The notes beneath the pieces are model-generated. The model was given only the letters and a program-made list of their open reading frames with translations. It made no database searches and was not told the DNA's origin. Below, piece by piece: positions 48,801-60,811 of a DNA stretch of 64,000 nucleotides. The position numbers were made by a program, and so were the translations under genes. This DNA is from Petrosia ficiformis. Taxonomy: Eukaryota; Porifera; Demospongiae; Haplosclerida; Petrosiidae. The DNA lies in the NCBI GenBank assembly GCA_947044365.1, contig OX345644.1:917501-981500 (forward strand), given 5' to 3'. Numbering within the stretch: the stretch's first letter is position 1; every line of letters begins with the position of its first letter.

Positions 48801-49978
48801 TCTTCCTCCCTTTCGTCACTCACTGTTCTTTAGTCTAGTGTAGAAGTGTTGTGTGCTTGTCCTGAGTTGGATATCTCTCTCACGGATGCTCAAGGAAGAA
48901 CTGCAGCAGATATGGCTACTCCAGACTGTCATATCATTATTGATAATACAGGTATAATTATCTATACTCATTCATCCATCCATCTATCCATCCATTCATT
49001 CATTCAGTCTGCCTGCCAATCTATCCATCTGTCCGTCCATCCATCCATCCATCCATCTATCCATCCATTTATCCTTCAGTCCATCCATCCAACCATCAAT
49101 CCATCTATCTATCCATCTATCTATCAGTCCATCCATCCAACCATCCATTCATCCATCCATCCATCTATCCTTCAGTCCATCCAACCATCCATCCATCCAT
49201 TCATTAGCAATTCATCTATCCATCTATATAGTCATTACTATATGTGGATGGATGAATGGATGAATGGATGTAGTAACAGAAAACTCTTAACATAGTTCTA
49301 CATATAAATATCACATTTATTAAAGGGTGTTTGTTTTGTAGCATCTAAAGAAGTCACTGTTGTCATAGAAACAGGAGAGACTATACAACCCTATGTAGCC
49401 ATAGGAACAGTTCATGTGATGGAACATCATGAATGGGGTGATTTACAGCTAATGATGTCTGAGACTTTGAAACATTTTTGTCACATTATTCAAGGACAGA
49501 TGGGAATGAGGATGATGGGTAATCGCTCCTCTCCTATTTACCTACCAAATATGGCTCAAGGGAAGATACCGGAAGGATTGAACCAGCTGTTACAAGTGTG
49601 TACATAAATATAATACATATATATATATATATATGTACTGTAGTACATATATAATTATTGTACATTATACACATGTACAGTACATGACACACACAGGTAT
49701 GTACGTATGTATATAAGTACATGTATAACTACACACATACATGTACATGTACATACATACATACATGCCTATGTACATGCACACATACATGTACATACAT
49801 GTATACACACTATACACACACATACACACATACATGTACATATATACTTACATACATACATGTACATACATACATACATACATATATACATACATACATA
49901 CATACATACATACATACATACATACATACATACATACATACATACATACATACATACATACAAACATATATACATACA

Positions 49979-50012
<34 letters not shown>

Positions 50013-53000
50013 CATACATAGGTACATACATACATATGTACATGTTTATAGATGAACACTCAGGACCTTTTTGATGAAATGGAAATGATTATAAAAACAC
50101 GTACTAATTCACTATCCACAATGGATCTCAACGAATATGGTGTGGAGCAATGTCTGCTTGGTCAATACTCTATTTCTGAGGAAGACGAAAAGGAGAAAAG
50201 ACGAAAAAGAACAGAGGGAGAGTGTCATGAAACGGAAGACGGAAGTTATCTTTTACAGAAAACCTCAAGTCCTTTTCGAGTTTTAGATGAACTTGAAGAT
50301 ATGGGAGAAAGATTAGAAGTTATATTGAAATTGTGTAGTGGAATAGACAGGCTAGCTTTTGTCTCCATGTGTCCAGCTGCTACTTTAAAAGAATACAATA
50401 AATTGGTACATACATGTGTGTCTGTGTGTCTGTGTCTGTGTGTATCTGTGTGTCTGTCTGTGTGTCTCTGTCTGTGTGTATGTGTGTCTGTGTGTATCTG
50501 TGTGTCTTTGTGTATCTGTGTGTCTGTGTGTATCTGTGTGTTTGTGTGTCTGTCTGTGTCTATGTGTATTTCATAACCAACTATACATATATGTAGGTAA
50601 TGGAGAAGAGATTAGTTATGATTCATGGTCCCCCAGAAACAGATCTGTCTCTCTTTCTATCACAACTCACTTCATGTATTAAAGCTACTTCTGTAGATGA
50701 AATGGAAGAGATTCACATTCCTCTACACTCAGATTTCACCAGAGCTGATATGATATGTGCCCTACATGATAACAGTCAGTACCATGAACATTATGGAAAT
50801 TGATATTCTGTTTATTACCAATGTCCATCCATTGTTCATCCATTGTCTATCCATTGTTCATCCATCCATTGTTTATGTCAATCAATACCCATTGTCTATG
50901 TCTGTCCATCCATCCATTGTCTATAGCCATTGTTTATGTCTGTCAATATCCATTGTACATCTATCATTTTTGAAACTATCTTTACATCTATTTCCTGAAC
51001 CAATTGTTTATCCATTGTCCATTGTCCATTGTCATGTATATGGTATAACTATTTTATGTAGAATTACTTTATGAGAACGCAACATGTGATCAATCACAAA
51101 CAATAGAAGGGTATGTATGTATGTATGTATGTATGTATGTATGTATGTATGTATGTATGTATGTTGTATGTATGTATGTATGTATGTATGTATGTATGTA
51201 TGTATGTATGTATGTATGTATGTATGTATGCATGTATGTATGTATGTATGTATATATGTATGTATGTATGTATGTATGCCTTTATGTATGTTTGTAACTA
51301 TCTTCATATGTATATAACTATGTAATTTATAACCTCTCTTCATAAAGGTCATGTGTTCTTATACTGGAAGGGGTTGACAAACTGAAAACCTTTGATCCTC
51401 TTGATGATTTAAGTACTCTACTTCAAAACCAGAAAAAAGACCAAGCTGTTGTATGGCTTGATGTTACAAACCACATCCATAATCTTTCATATCCCGCTGG
51501 AAAATATAAATTGAGAAAACAGTGCTATGTAATTGTATCTAGGACGTTGTTCAAAAGGTAACGTCATGATTATCACATGATATCATACAAGTCACATGAT
51601 TAGCATAAAGTTGCATGATTATCATCAATAAAGTCACATGATTGTTAAAAAATCACATGATTATCATACAAATCAGCATATACAAATCACATGATTATCG
51701 TATGATTATCATACAAGTCACATGATTATCATACAAGTCACATGACTTTTTTACATAGTACTGAGAGTTTACCTCCATCTGTTATGGATCAGTATGCCCA
51801 TATATGGTTATCGGACACAGCGGAGCCAATCTTGGGTCTGTTACTACGTCATTACCTTAGTCAAATTATTAATACAAGAAATGGGGAATTCCCCTCAAGG
51901 TAATAGACACACCCACCAGATTTACCTATTAATAATTTTAATAATAATTGATTAGGTTTGATTCGTTGTATCAAGTTGTTGTGTGGGTGTGGCAGTTCTG
52001 GTTATTATATAATCATTATATGTGTCAATTAGATTTTCATCACTTGAAAATTGGTTAGTTGATGTACGTACGTATGTACGTATGTACGTACGTACGTACG
52101 TACGTACGTACGTACGTATGTATGTATGTATGTATGTATTTATGTACGTATGTATGTATGTGTGTATGCATGTATATACATATATATGTACGTATGTATG
52201 TATGTATGTATGTATGTGTGTATGCATGTATGTATGTATGTTTGTATGTATGTACATAACATGAATTAATACTATGTAGTATATACATGTACACATATAT
52301 GTACATGTACATTGTAGATGTATGTATGCATAACGTTATATATAACACATATATATATGTATATTATTATATATATGTATATATATATTATGTACATATA
52401 TATATATATATACATACAGGTCCCAATCTATTTCTCGATTGTCCTGTTCAGACAGGAGAAGCAGACAGTGTATACAAGTATGTTAATTTTTGTCATTTAT
52501 CATTTTTTGCACAAAATAATTAGAGTATATATGATATTAATGGAATAATTAGACTATATATGGTATTAATGAAATAATTAGACTATATATGGTACTACAC
52601 TAGCTATAATAACCCTGTATGTCCCAACCACCTCCCACCTCCAAAGTCTTTGAAAGTCAGTTTTATCCCCTTGACAATATCTCTAAATGAAGGCCTGGCT
52701 TCCGTTCTACAAAATATTCATTACACGTCATTTATCAGACTCACAATTAATCAATGCTTTCATTAATACTGAAGATGTTTTAGTTTTACATTCATACTGT
52801 TATAGTTGGTTTGTGGAGATGTGGAATTATCACATGGTACCTAAGATACGAGATACTCTATTGAACTTGGACTTACCATCTAAACACCACAAAATCAGTA
52901 ATAATGAAACATTACGAGTATTAATGACATTCCTTACCATGAGAGTGATGCAACTGACCTGTCCTCTTTACCCTGAGGGTAGGAATATCTCATCTTTATA

Positions 53001-53205
53001 TCCACACATCTGTTCATCTATCTATCTATCTATTCGTTTATCTATCTATTCATTCATCTATCCATCTATCAATCTATTTGCTCATCTATTTATCTATCTA
53101 TCGGTGTACATTATATCTCATCTTTCTATCCACATATCAATCCATCTATTCGTTAATCTATCTATCTATCTATCTATCTATTCGTTCATCTATCTATCTA
53201 TCTAC

Positions 53206-53241
<36 letters not shown>

Positions 53242-55884
53242 TTATATATCTATCTATCTATCTATCTATCTGTCTATCTATTTGTTCGTTTATCTATCTA
53301 TCTAAAGGTGTACATTACGTATGTATATCTCATCTTTCTATTCACATATCAATTCACCTATCCATCCTTCTGTTCATCCATCTATCAATATCTATTTGTT
53401 GATCTCTATCTATTTATTTATAGGTACACATCAACTGCTTAATAATTTATATGGTGTTGGGGAATTACAATCCTTCATATTTCCAAATACGAAGGATAAA
53501 CCCAAAGATCATTCCAGTGAGTACTAAACTAAAGTATAATAAACTCAGACTGGCCCAAAGAGCTTGTTATTTGGCACTACACAGTTCTCTCTTTGGGCCA
53601 GTGGCGCAGTTAATTATGATTATATTGTCACTAACAGCATTAACTATTTGTTAATTGGCTCAAGATGTATTCCTAATGGCGCACACACTAACCATTTTTG
53701 AGCCAATTTGGCCCAAGCTTCAAAACCTATCAAAAACTCTGCTCATAAGCCACAAATGGGTACAGTGCTGGTTTTCTGGACCAAATCCACAACTTGCTGG
53801 TCACAAATATGTTATTTTGTGATATTTCTGCTGGACACATTCCAAAACTATTTTAAGCACTGGCCATGCCGCTATGGTACCACCCCTTAGAGAAAACAGT
53901 GCTACATGTCACATGTAGACTCAATCTTAAATTTAAAACTATGAATTTATAATGAGTTCCATATTATTATTATTATATTAATATTCTAATAGGAGGTGTT
54001 GTACAAGAAACTAAAAAATCACCAAAAGCTCGCAGAGGATCAAATAAGCAGCAGACATTGACTGTACGTAAATAATCATATATTATTTTACATTATTAAA
54101 AGATTGTTCATTCATAGCCTGAACAAAAACACAAGAAAGACTCTGGGAAGATCTCTCGAAGTCCTCCTAGTACCGATGGATCTCAAACACCTCGTAAGTA
54201 AAATATTTTAATCTAATGTTTACACTTTAATCATTTGGTAGTCCACTAGGAAGTCTATGACATGCTATCTTTGAGCTAAACCACCTAAACGCTATATTCT
54301 AATTAATAAGCTGAAACAGAGAAGTGAAAAATGCTGGTAGTCACTGGGAATTGAACCCAGGGCCACTGACTTCAGCCGCCAGTGTTCTCACCACTGAGCT
54401 ACGACAACTAGACAACCATCAGCACTTCCACAATCCTCTATATCACTAAGCTTCTTAGATACCAAAATTCTTTTGGCTTCCTATACATAATAAGATAGAT
54501 TTTATAATTTTGTGTGAAAAAGTTCCTTCCGTAAAATTGAGTCACACACACACATACTTAATCGTGATGAGTCACATCCTACCCTGGTCTATGAATCCTC
54601 TCTGATATTGCTTGCTTGCTTGAATGTCACTTGAATGGACGATTGCCATATTTTTAAATTTATTTGATTCCTTTCTTGTTTGCTTAGGGTTGCCTCTCTG
54701 ATGATTATCACCTGTCTAATATTATATAATATTATATAATAATGTATTCTATTTACATGTATATGTATGTACTTCACTTTGTATACAGCATCTAACGAAA
54801 AGAGATCTACACCTCAAAAATCACGTCCCAAAAGTACTGGTTTCTTTGGTCGAACTGGAACGTATGTTATGATCACATTAGTCCTGTGTTATGTGTGTGT
54901 TAGGTTTATGTACATTAGTAATTGAGTACTGTGTTATGTGTGTGTTAGGTTTATGTACATTAGTAATTGAGTGCTGTGTTATGTGTGTGTTAACACTGTG
55001 TTATAGTTTCATCTCAATCACGTATCTTTTACAGTTTACGAAAGTCACTATTCAAAAGTTCTCAAACATCGTTGTATTCTGTACAAGAGGAAGAAGCAGG
55101 AAGTGGAAAATCAAAACGCAAGAAAGAAAAACAAAAGCCAGACACTGACCAGATTGAAAATCTATTAGATTTGTTGATGGATATGGGTTCTAGTAAAATG
55201 GACGAACAGCGAGTAAATATACCAGACACACCACCTTCTCATCATACAATACCCGTCAGCCCCACAGAGAGTAGCAATGATAGTCTCGAAACGACAACCG
55301 TTAAAAAAGATCATTCCAAATCTGTTGAAGTATGGAAATCGCAAGAGCTTCTTGAAAGCCCCAGCTCCACTCATCGTAACCATGTAATCCATCCAAGAAT
55401 AGCGACTCTCCAATTTCCATCGCGTGAGAGAAGCCGATCTGAGGACAACGTCTTCCAACAACTGGAGGAAAAAAACATATCTATTGATGACCTACTTAGA
55501 CCGTCGTCAGCTACTACTCTGCCAGTACATAAACACGAAAGAAGTATCTCATCTGATGTGCTCTCTGATTCATTGAGCTCTCTTAGTAATACAAGCGCTG
55601 ATGTACTAGTGTCTTCTCAGAGTGTTGATCAACTTAATGAAGAAGACAAGAGAGATTCTGGTTATGAAAAGTACGTAGAAGATAAAAAGGAAGGCATGGA
55701 GAAAATGCCCAGATGGAAACGTAATTCAACATCAATTCTATATTCTGCTAGTCTGGGATTGAGTCTGAATCCACCTATCAGACGAACCAGTGTACCAATA
55801 GGAAATAGGTCATTGGTACAGAATCGAAAGTCAATCGTCCCTGCTCTTATGACATGGGAGGATGAAGGGACAGTTGAGATGTAA
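44078..55884 (+). CDS. CTTNBP2: Cortactin-binding protein 2-like (ankyrin + CTTNBP2/NAV AAA-like), 1258 aa
   Basis: Twenty exons: 44078-44432, 44791-44949, 45544-45643, 46333-46483, 47042-47215, 48834-48951, 49342-49595, 50052-50405, 50597-50774, 51062-51110, 51348-51557, 51759-51899, 52033-52067, 52420-52469, 52693-52978, 53424-53516, 53993-54063, 54118-54193, 54789-54861, 55035-55884. Coding length 3777, a multiple of three. Order: coiled coil (about 18-50, [19 protein letters not shown]), ankyrin repeats (about 125-350, e.g. [25 protein letters not shown]), then a P-loop-like region ([11 protein letters not shown], with the Walker A lysine missing) and a segment matching CTTNBP2/[12 protein letters not shown].., [17 protein letters not shown] (human CTTNBP2 KYFLSCPV.., LWNGVIAPRVQEAI). 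The Ser-rich tail has basic motifs. The family binds cortactin and the STRIPAK complex. The 35-bp exon 13 and the donor of exon 14 were chosen to keep frame and homology. Vertebrate members have a longer N-terminal coiled coil. Confidence 0.88.
44545..45050. repeat. CCATTGTACCATC array and (TC)n run flanking CTTNBP2 exon 2
   Basis: 44545-44785 is a degenerate CCATTGTACCATC repeat abutting the acceptor; 44960-45050 is a (TC)n run after the donor. Confidence 0.88.
45850..46090. repeat. TTAGTTAACTAA repeat copy, CTTNBP2 intron
   Basis: Starts AGTGTTGTTTTAGTATGAC, the complement of the end seen at 47620, so complete copies have inverted ends. Confidence 0.72.
47235..47640. repeat. TTAGTTAACTAA repeat copy split by the nested MITE
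   Basis: Left part 47235-47338 and right part 47557-47640 (ending GTCATACTAAAACAACACT) flank the 218-bp insertion. Confidence 0.75.
47339..47556. mobile_element. 218-bp MITE with perfect 18-bp terminal inverted repeats
   Basis: Ends AAGGCTGGTTCACAATAT and its exact complement. Inside are further partly inverted GTTGCGTTTGAC-like segments. It interrupts a copy of the TTAGTTAACTAA repeat family in a CTTNBP2 intron. Confidence 0.85.
48440..48675. repeat. TTAGTTAACTAA repeat copy, CTTNBP2 intron
   Basis: Begins near TTAGTGTTGTTTTAGTGTGAC and ends GTTACAACACTAG; both inverted ends are visible. Confidence 0.72.
49610..50045. repeat. (TACA)n array in CTTNBP2 intron
   Basis: Array of TACATACA with (TA)n at its left; fills the intron before exon 50052. 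Similar arrays lie at 45755-45850, 46100-46335, 51110-51290 and 52060-52415. Confidence 0.9.
52990..53420. repeat. (TATC)n-rich intron of CTTNBP2
   Basis: Tetranucleotide array, several blocks, between exons 15 and 16. Confidence 0.9.
53551..53719 (+). mobile_element. TTGGCCCAA dispersed element, CTTNBP2 intron
   Basis: Diverged copy of the 11781 element between CTTNBP2 exons 16 and 17. Confidence 0.72.
54337..54415 (-). mobile_element. tRNA-derived element (SINE head), not a functional tRNA
   Basis: On the minus strand: A-box TAGCTCAGTGG and T-arm CTGGGTTCAATTCCCAG. The anticodon arm is too long and the acceptor ends do not pair, so it is a tRNA-like SINE remnant in a CTTNBP2 intron. Confidence 0.6.
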
Positions 55885-56720
55885 TAGCTGTTATATGATA
55901 TACTCTGCGTTTAGTTTATGTATTATCGCCTTGTCACATGATATACTGTCACATGTTCTGATTTCATCTTTAGACGTAAATAGTTCACTTTATTTTTTAA
56001 TCGTCTAAGTCACATGATGTACTGTCACATGTTCTGTTTGCATGTAAATAGTTCTTTAAAATATATACTGTCACATGATGGTCACAAGATGCTCACGTAT
56101 ATCATGGATCACATGTTATAATTAATAATATTCATACAACACCATGCTCACAATTACGTATTAGTAGTACTGACCATACTATCTGAGGCATGATGTCACG
56201 AATAAATTTAAATGCCATTCTTGTCATTTGATCCGATATCATGTGATGATTACATGCATGCATATGTTTACTTATATGATATACATACATTTGTAAGAGC
56301 CAAAAATAACCAATCACTTAGTTCTTTTACAATTTTTAAGAGCTTCTCTTTCCAAGAAATTACATTTAAAAAAAACACCTACAGTAAACGTTTAGCTAAG
56401 TACTCGGTGATCATGGTAACAAATTACCAAAAATCAGCAAGGAATACAACGATAAACAAAATTAAACAATATAATAATGTATGCCTATTGGCTTACATTA
56501 TATTGTTATTAAAGGCCTAATAAAGATATGTAGTTCTTTAAAGCATGCAGCTGGTTTGGACAACCAAAGTTGTTTAATCGAGAGATTCACGCTCAAAGTG
56601 GTATTCTCCATGACCTGTCTTTCCAACACGATGGAGGTTGCAGATGTGGCCTGTGAGCTCCTTGATTGCATCAACTTGCTCATGGAGGAAGTTGCCCTTG
56701 ATGAAGTGAGAGGTTTGGTA
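54880..56720. repeat. Second segmental duplication, left copy
   Basis: CTTNBP2 last intron and exon, 3' flank and ferritin 3' end; repeated at 61609-64000 in the same orientation. The left copy has fewer than three minisatellite units. Confidence 0.9.
55885..56573. other. Intergenic: CTTNBP2 3' end to ferritin 3' end (tail-to-tail)
   Basis: No gene. It has several TCACATGAT-type motifs and is repeated at 63176-63885 with small indels (for example CTTCATTTATG and TGGCTAGCTTG variants). Both poly(A) regions must lie here. Confidence 0.65.
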
Positions 56721-56998
56721 GTCGTTGTGCTTGTCAGAAATGGCGTGAAGGTCAAGGAGAGCCTTGTTGACTTTACGTTCCAACTCCAGGGCAGATTGCA
56801 TGGCATCGAGACCATTTCTCCATTCGTCCTTTGACGGCTTCTCAATGCGTTGAAGTACAACCTTTCCACCACGATTGTTCTGGTGCTTCATGAATTTCTG
56901 GGCATGTTCGTATTCCTCGTCAGCGCATTTCTTAAAGTATTGGGCAAAGTTGTGTAGAGCCACGTCAGCACGGTCAAAATAGAATGACTATAATTATA

Positions 56999-57042
<44 letters not shown>

Positions 57043-57205
57043 AAAATAACAAGTCATAAATATTTTGAATGTATCAATAATGACCTACCATGGAAAGATA
57101 AGAGTACATCGCAGACAGCTCTAGATTAATTTGTTCGTTTACTGCTTGCTCGGTTTCGGCGTCGTAGTTCTGACGGACCAGTTCAAGACTAATGTATCCT
57201 GCCAT
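56574..57205 (-). CDS. Ferritin, heavy-chain type
   Basis: Exons 57089-57205 and 56574-56987 give 176 aa, the usual ferritin length. Ferritin stores iron in a 24-subunit shell. The ferroxidase set is present: Glu29 (INLEL), Tyr36, EEYEHA (Glu and His of the second helix), Glu in LELERKV, and Gln in LHEQVDAI. This makes it an H-type, catalytically active subunit. There is no signal peptide; the N-terminus MAGYISLELVRQNYDAE matches cytosolic ferritins. The split falls after YSYLSM, just before SFYFDRADV. The 5' leader carries an iron-responsive element at 57286-57314 and a CCAAT box at 57359-57363. Its 3' end is duplicated at 63886. Confidence 0.95.
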
Positions 57206-57285
57206 TTCTTTGTGAGTCACTTAGGTTGACTGAGTGGAGAGAAGTTTAAGAATAACTGTTAGGTTAAGCTTCAAAATTAACAGAG

Positions 57286-57314
57286 AGTCCGTGTAGTCAC
57301 TGCCACAGCAAGAC
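57286..57314 (-). promoter_or_regulatory. Iron-responsive element in ferritin 5' leader
   Basis: Reading the minus strand: loop CAGTGA (57297-57302), five-pair upper stem TGTGG/CTACA (one G-U pair), unpaired C at 57308, and a lower stem with G-C, wobble and one bulge. The C-bulge plus CAGUGN loop is the canonical IRE bound by iron regulatory proteins, which block ferritin translation when iron is low. It lies about 80 nt upstream of the ATG, where ferritin IREs occur. The transcription start is not visible, so presence in the mRNA is inferred. Confidence 0.75.
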
Positions 57315-57363
57315 AACTGGAGTAGGTTAGTTAGTTTTACTCTCCCCCGAGTGATTTGATTGG

Positions 57364-57714
57364 TTAATTTAATTTAGTAGTAATTAAAAATTAATCATGT
57401 GATTTTTCAGTTGATCATCCGAGGCTGCGCATGTTCACATCGAGTCTGATCGAGTGTTATGTCCACTTAAAATACTTTTGTCCGAATAAGGTAAACTGTT
57501 GACATAAGATAAGTGTTTGTCGATTTGTAGTGATGACATTAATCCTCTTATCAAGAGAAACTCCCTGTTTTTTTAAATACCCAATGAAACAATGTTTTCA
57601 AAATAGTGTAATAAACATGAATGCACAAAAATCAGCATCTATAATAATAACAGTGAAATACATAAAACCTAATATATAATTATTTATTTTCTTTATAATT
57701 GTTGGAGTTGCTGT
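57364..57714. other. Upstream of ferritin, downstream of ferritin exon-2 copy
   Basis: About 350 bp. The part next to the CCAAT box is probably ferritin promoter, with GGCTGCGCATGTT at 57430-57442 (half-site like NRF1). The rest is AT-rich with nothing recognised. Confidence 0.5.
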
Positions 57715-58128
57715 TTATTCAAGAGATTCACGCTCAAAGTGATATTCCCCATGGCCTGATTTGCCTACACGATTGAGGTTGCAAATATGGTCAGTGAGCT
57801 CCTTGATAGCATCTACTTGTTCACGAATGAAGTTACCTTCGATGAAGTTCGAAGTGTGAACATCTTTATTCTTTTCAGCAAGAGCGTGAAGGGCAAGAAG
57901 AGCTGTGTTGACTTTACGTTCTAACTCCAGGGCAGTATACATAGCATCGATACCGCTTCCCCATTCATCCTTGACTGGTTTCTTGATGTCTGCGAGTCTG
58001 ATCTTCCCTCCATGATTATTCTGATGCTTCATGAGTTTCTGAGCATGCTCAAATTCTTCATCGGCAGATTTCTTAAAGTATTTGGCAAAATTGGGAAGAG
58101 CTACATCCGCACGATCAAAATAGAATGA
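57715..58128 (-). pseudogene. Ferritin exon 2 only (second ferritin, lacks exon 1)
   Basis: The exon has the same 414-nt length and boundary as exon 2 of the complete ferritin (starts SFYFDRADVALPNF, ends YHFERESLE, then stop), with many substitutions, so it is an older paralog. The acceptor AG is intact. About 40 bp into intron 1 the sequence meets a hairpin and then ALAS coding sequence. No exon 1 (MAG..YSYLSM) is found before the ALAS exons, so this copy lacks its first 39 codons, promoter and any IRE. The ferroxidase residues of exon 2 are kept, so the loss may be recent or an assembly fault. Confidence 0.8.
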
Positions 58129-58168
58129 CTAAAACAAAATAATAATAATAATTAATGTGTGTGTGATT

Positions 58169-58210
58169 CAAATTGTGTCATATTCTCATCAGAGAATATG
58201 ACACAATTTG
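58169..58210. repeat. Perfect 19-bp fold-back hairpin at the ALAS/ferritin junction
   Basis: Arms CAAATTGTGTCATATTCTC (58169-58187) and its exact complement (58192-58210) are separated by ATCA. The right arm is ALAS coding sequence; the left arm is its inverted copy, joining to the ferritin intron. The ALAS frame runs through the loop and ends in the copied arm. Confidence 0.95.
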
Positions 58211-58392
58211 GAAGCATTCCAGCCACAGTAGACAATGTAGTATCATTTGCGACATAGCAAGAGCTGAAAATAAGCCCTGCCTCTTTCTGATGAAGATCTG
58301 CAACTTCCCTTTCTAGTGCACAATGATAATAACTGGTTCCGGAAATATTCCGAGTTCCTCCAGCTCCTATTCCATGGTTTTGAATAGCATCA

Positions 58393-59278
58393 CTAAATGA
58401 AAAACACAAATGTAATTTTAATTGAAACTTAATGACATCTCATAGCTGCCTCCCGTCAGTTCCGTCTCACTAACGTCCTCTCATCTTCCTTACTCTCCCT
58501 TAGTAACCTCCATCTCATTGGCTTTGCTAACACTCTTCATTACTCAGTCTGTACTCTCACTACTAGCTTCTTCCCTCTTCCTTATCTCCTCACTTCCCTC
58601 CCTCCTTAGCTCGCTCCCTTTCGTTCATTCTCCATGTACATTGTACCATTATCACTTTACATCATTTCAGTAAAACATGCAGTACAGCTAAGGGGTCCTA
58701 TTTTGTTACTATTTATATATTTTACAACAATGAATGGTTTACATGAGGAAATTGTATGTATCAGTGTTTCCCCAAGGATAAATATTAAAGGTGGAGGAGT
58801 GCATTAATAGTATATTATGTTTGATCAATAGATTTGTTTTTGAGCATAAATGATGAGGGAGCGCTATGGTATCACCCTTTGGGTGAAACACCAAGTAATA
58901 TTCATAATAGATGAATCCAGACTTGGGGACAAATGTATCAGTATTTATACACTGGGAAGTCTTTTAATCATGAGTATTATATTTGTAATTCAATTAATGT
59001 ATTTGACAACATGTCTGATGAATCACACAGTATAATAAACTCATATGTATGTATGCAGCAGAGGTTTTGATACGTTTTGAAGCATTGGCCAAGTTGGCTC
59101 AAAAATGGTTAGTGTGTGCCCCATTAGAAATACAACTTGAGCCAATTAAGAAAGAGTTAATGCTGTTAGTGACAATACAATCATAATTAATTGCACCACT
59201 GGCTCAAAGAGAGAACTGTGCAGTGCCAAATAAGAAGCTCTTTGGGCCAATGGTGTGCTATCAATAACACTGACTCAC
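58393..59278. other. ALAS intron (between 59279 and 58392 exons)
   Basis: A pyrimidine-rich stretch (58440-58660), AT-rich unique DNA and the reversed TTGGCCCAA element; no coding potential seen. Confidence 0.6.
59080..59250 (-). mobile_element. TTGGCCCAA dispersed element, ALAS intron
   Basis: Reverse-orientation copy of the 11781 element, just downstream (minus sense) of the 59279-59510 ALAS exon. Confidence 0.72.
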
Positions 59279-60218
59279 ACAGTAGCTTTGATCACTTCAG
59301 GATGTTTGCTCATTCCCGTATAATTATTAGAACACCAAACAGTAATATCACGTCCTTCTTCAACAGGAACAGTCGGATCTTGAAAGTGTTTAGCAGTGGG
59401 GAACTGTTGAGCATTACGAGCTAAGACTCTGAAGTTACGATAGGTATTGTCATCTTTCTTCGCCTGGATTTTCTTGGCAAAGAAATGATCGTAATCAATC
59501 TTTCCTTCCTCTGTGTGTGTGTGTGTGTGTGTGGATAATTATACATGAAGCAAATTGTCAAGAGTATATACATATTATATATAATTAATTAATAATTAAT
59601 TAGTTAATTATATTCATTAGTTTGAATTACATAATGAATAAAATTAATAAAAATTCCTTTTAGTAAAGCAGTTTTAGTTAACTACTAAATTACAGGTCTA
59701 TTGTAATAACTATAACTAAATAAATAGGCACTTTTAGTTAAAAACTAAAACCCTTTTAATGAGTTTCAGCTATTAATTACTGTATAACTAAAAATAATTT
59801 TTAAAGAAGCAATCAAGTGGTCTTAACGATATAAGCAACACCATATCTATTCCTGTTGAACACCAGACGATTTCCTTATATATATATTTATGTTTACTGT
59901 AGCCCTGACAGGAAACTGTATCGACTCACTTAGAGGGGGCAGCCACATCCAATTATACTACACATAACATGAGCAGGCCAAGTAATTGTATGGCTTTGAT
60001 TGTGTCAGATCTCTAAACACTAAACTAATCCCAAACTATAATTCTATACCCTTCACCTAGCAAGAAACTGGTTAGGCTTGTTTTAAACAAGCTACATTAT
60101 CAATTGTACACACATATAAATAGTTTTATTTTACAGTTTACTTCCAAATCATTTGATAATTTTCACTTTTGGATAATATACACATAACAGAATAATCAAC
60201 TCCTTTTGCATTGTACTG

Positions 60219-60653
60219 TTTGATGGGCACTCTTTTTTTTAAGGAGGCAGCATGGCTTAGTGGTTGGAGCTTGGGCCTCCTGATCTAAAGGTCAGTGGTT
60301 CGAGTCCAGCTGCGGTCATGTTGTTTCCTGAAAAGAGAGTGTCTGTTTTTCTGTGGACTTCAATGCTAATATAACACCGTTAGGAGGGTTTCTCCTAATC
60401 AACTTTCCTCTATATCACATTAGCTATTACCCAAGCCTTGGGTAATGAGGGATGACGCCTCCTAGCTTAAAGGGTCCACTTTGGAAATTGTGGTCTTTCC
60501 GGTCGATTCGTGGGACTCACCACTCTGCGGATTCTGACGGCACTTTAGGTTAGGGGGTTATAATAGAACTTCGGTTCCCCACAACTGTTAGGACTACGGT
60601 CTTATATACACACTCGTGTGTATATATGTTGTGGTTAGTCATTCCCATCAAAT
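60219..60653 (+). mobile_element. tRNA-headed SINE, full-length
   Basis: A-box TGGCTTAGTGG (60253-60263) and B-box GGTTCGAGTCC (60297-60307) form an internal pol III promoter. A body of about 350 bp follows. Ends carry TTTGATGGG and CCCATCAAA. It lies in the ALAS intron. Confidence 0.8.
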
Positions 60654-60661
60654 AGTTCCAG

Positions 60662-60811
60662 TTTGATGGGCACTCTTTTTTTAAGGAGGCAGCATGGCTT
60701 AGTGGTTGGAGCTTGGGCCTCCTGATCTAAAGGTCAGTGGTTCGAGTCCAGCTGCGGTCATGTTGTTTCCTGAAAAGTGAGTGTCTGTTTTTCTGTGGAC
60801 TTCAATGCTAA
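60662..60811 (+). mobile_element. tRNA-headed SINE, 3'-truncated second copy
   Basis: Same first 150 bp as the element at 60219, including both pol III boxes and the leading TTTGATGGGCACTC; homology stops at TTCAATGCTAA. The two are in tandem with an 8-bp spacer. Confidence 0.8.

Noticed and set aside
54337..54415. Possible functional tRNA gene
   Set aside because: A-box and T-arm are good, but the anticodon arm is misshapen and the acceptor stem does not pair.
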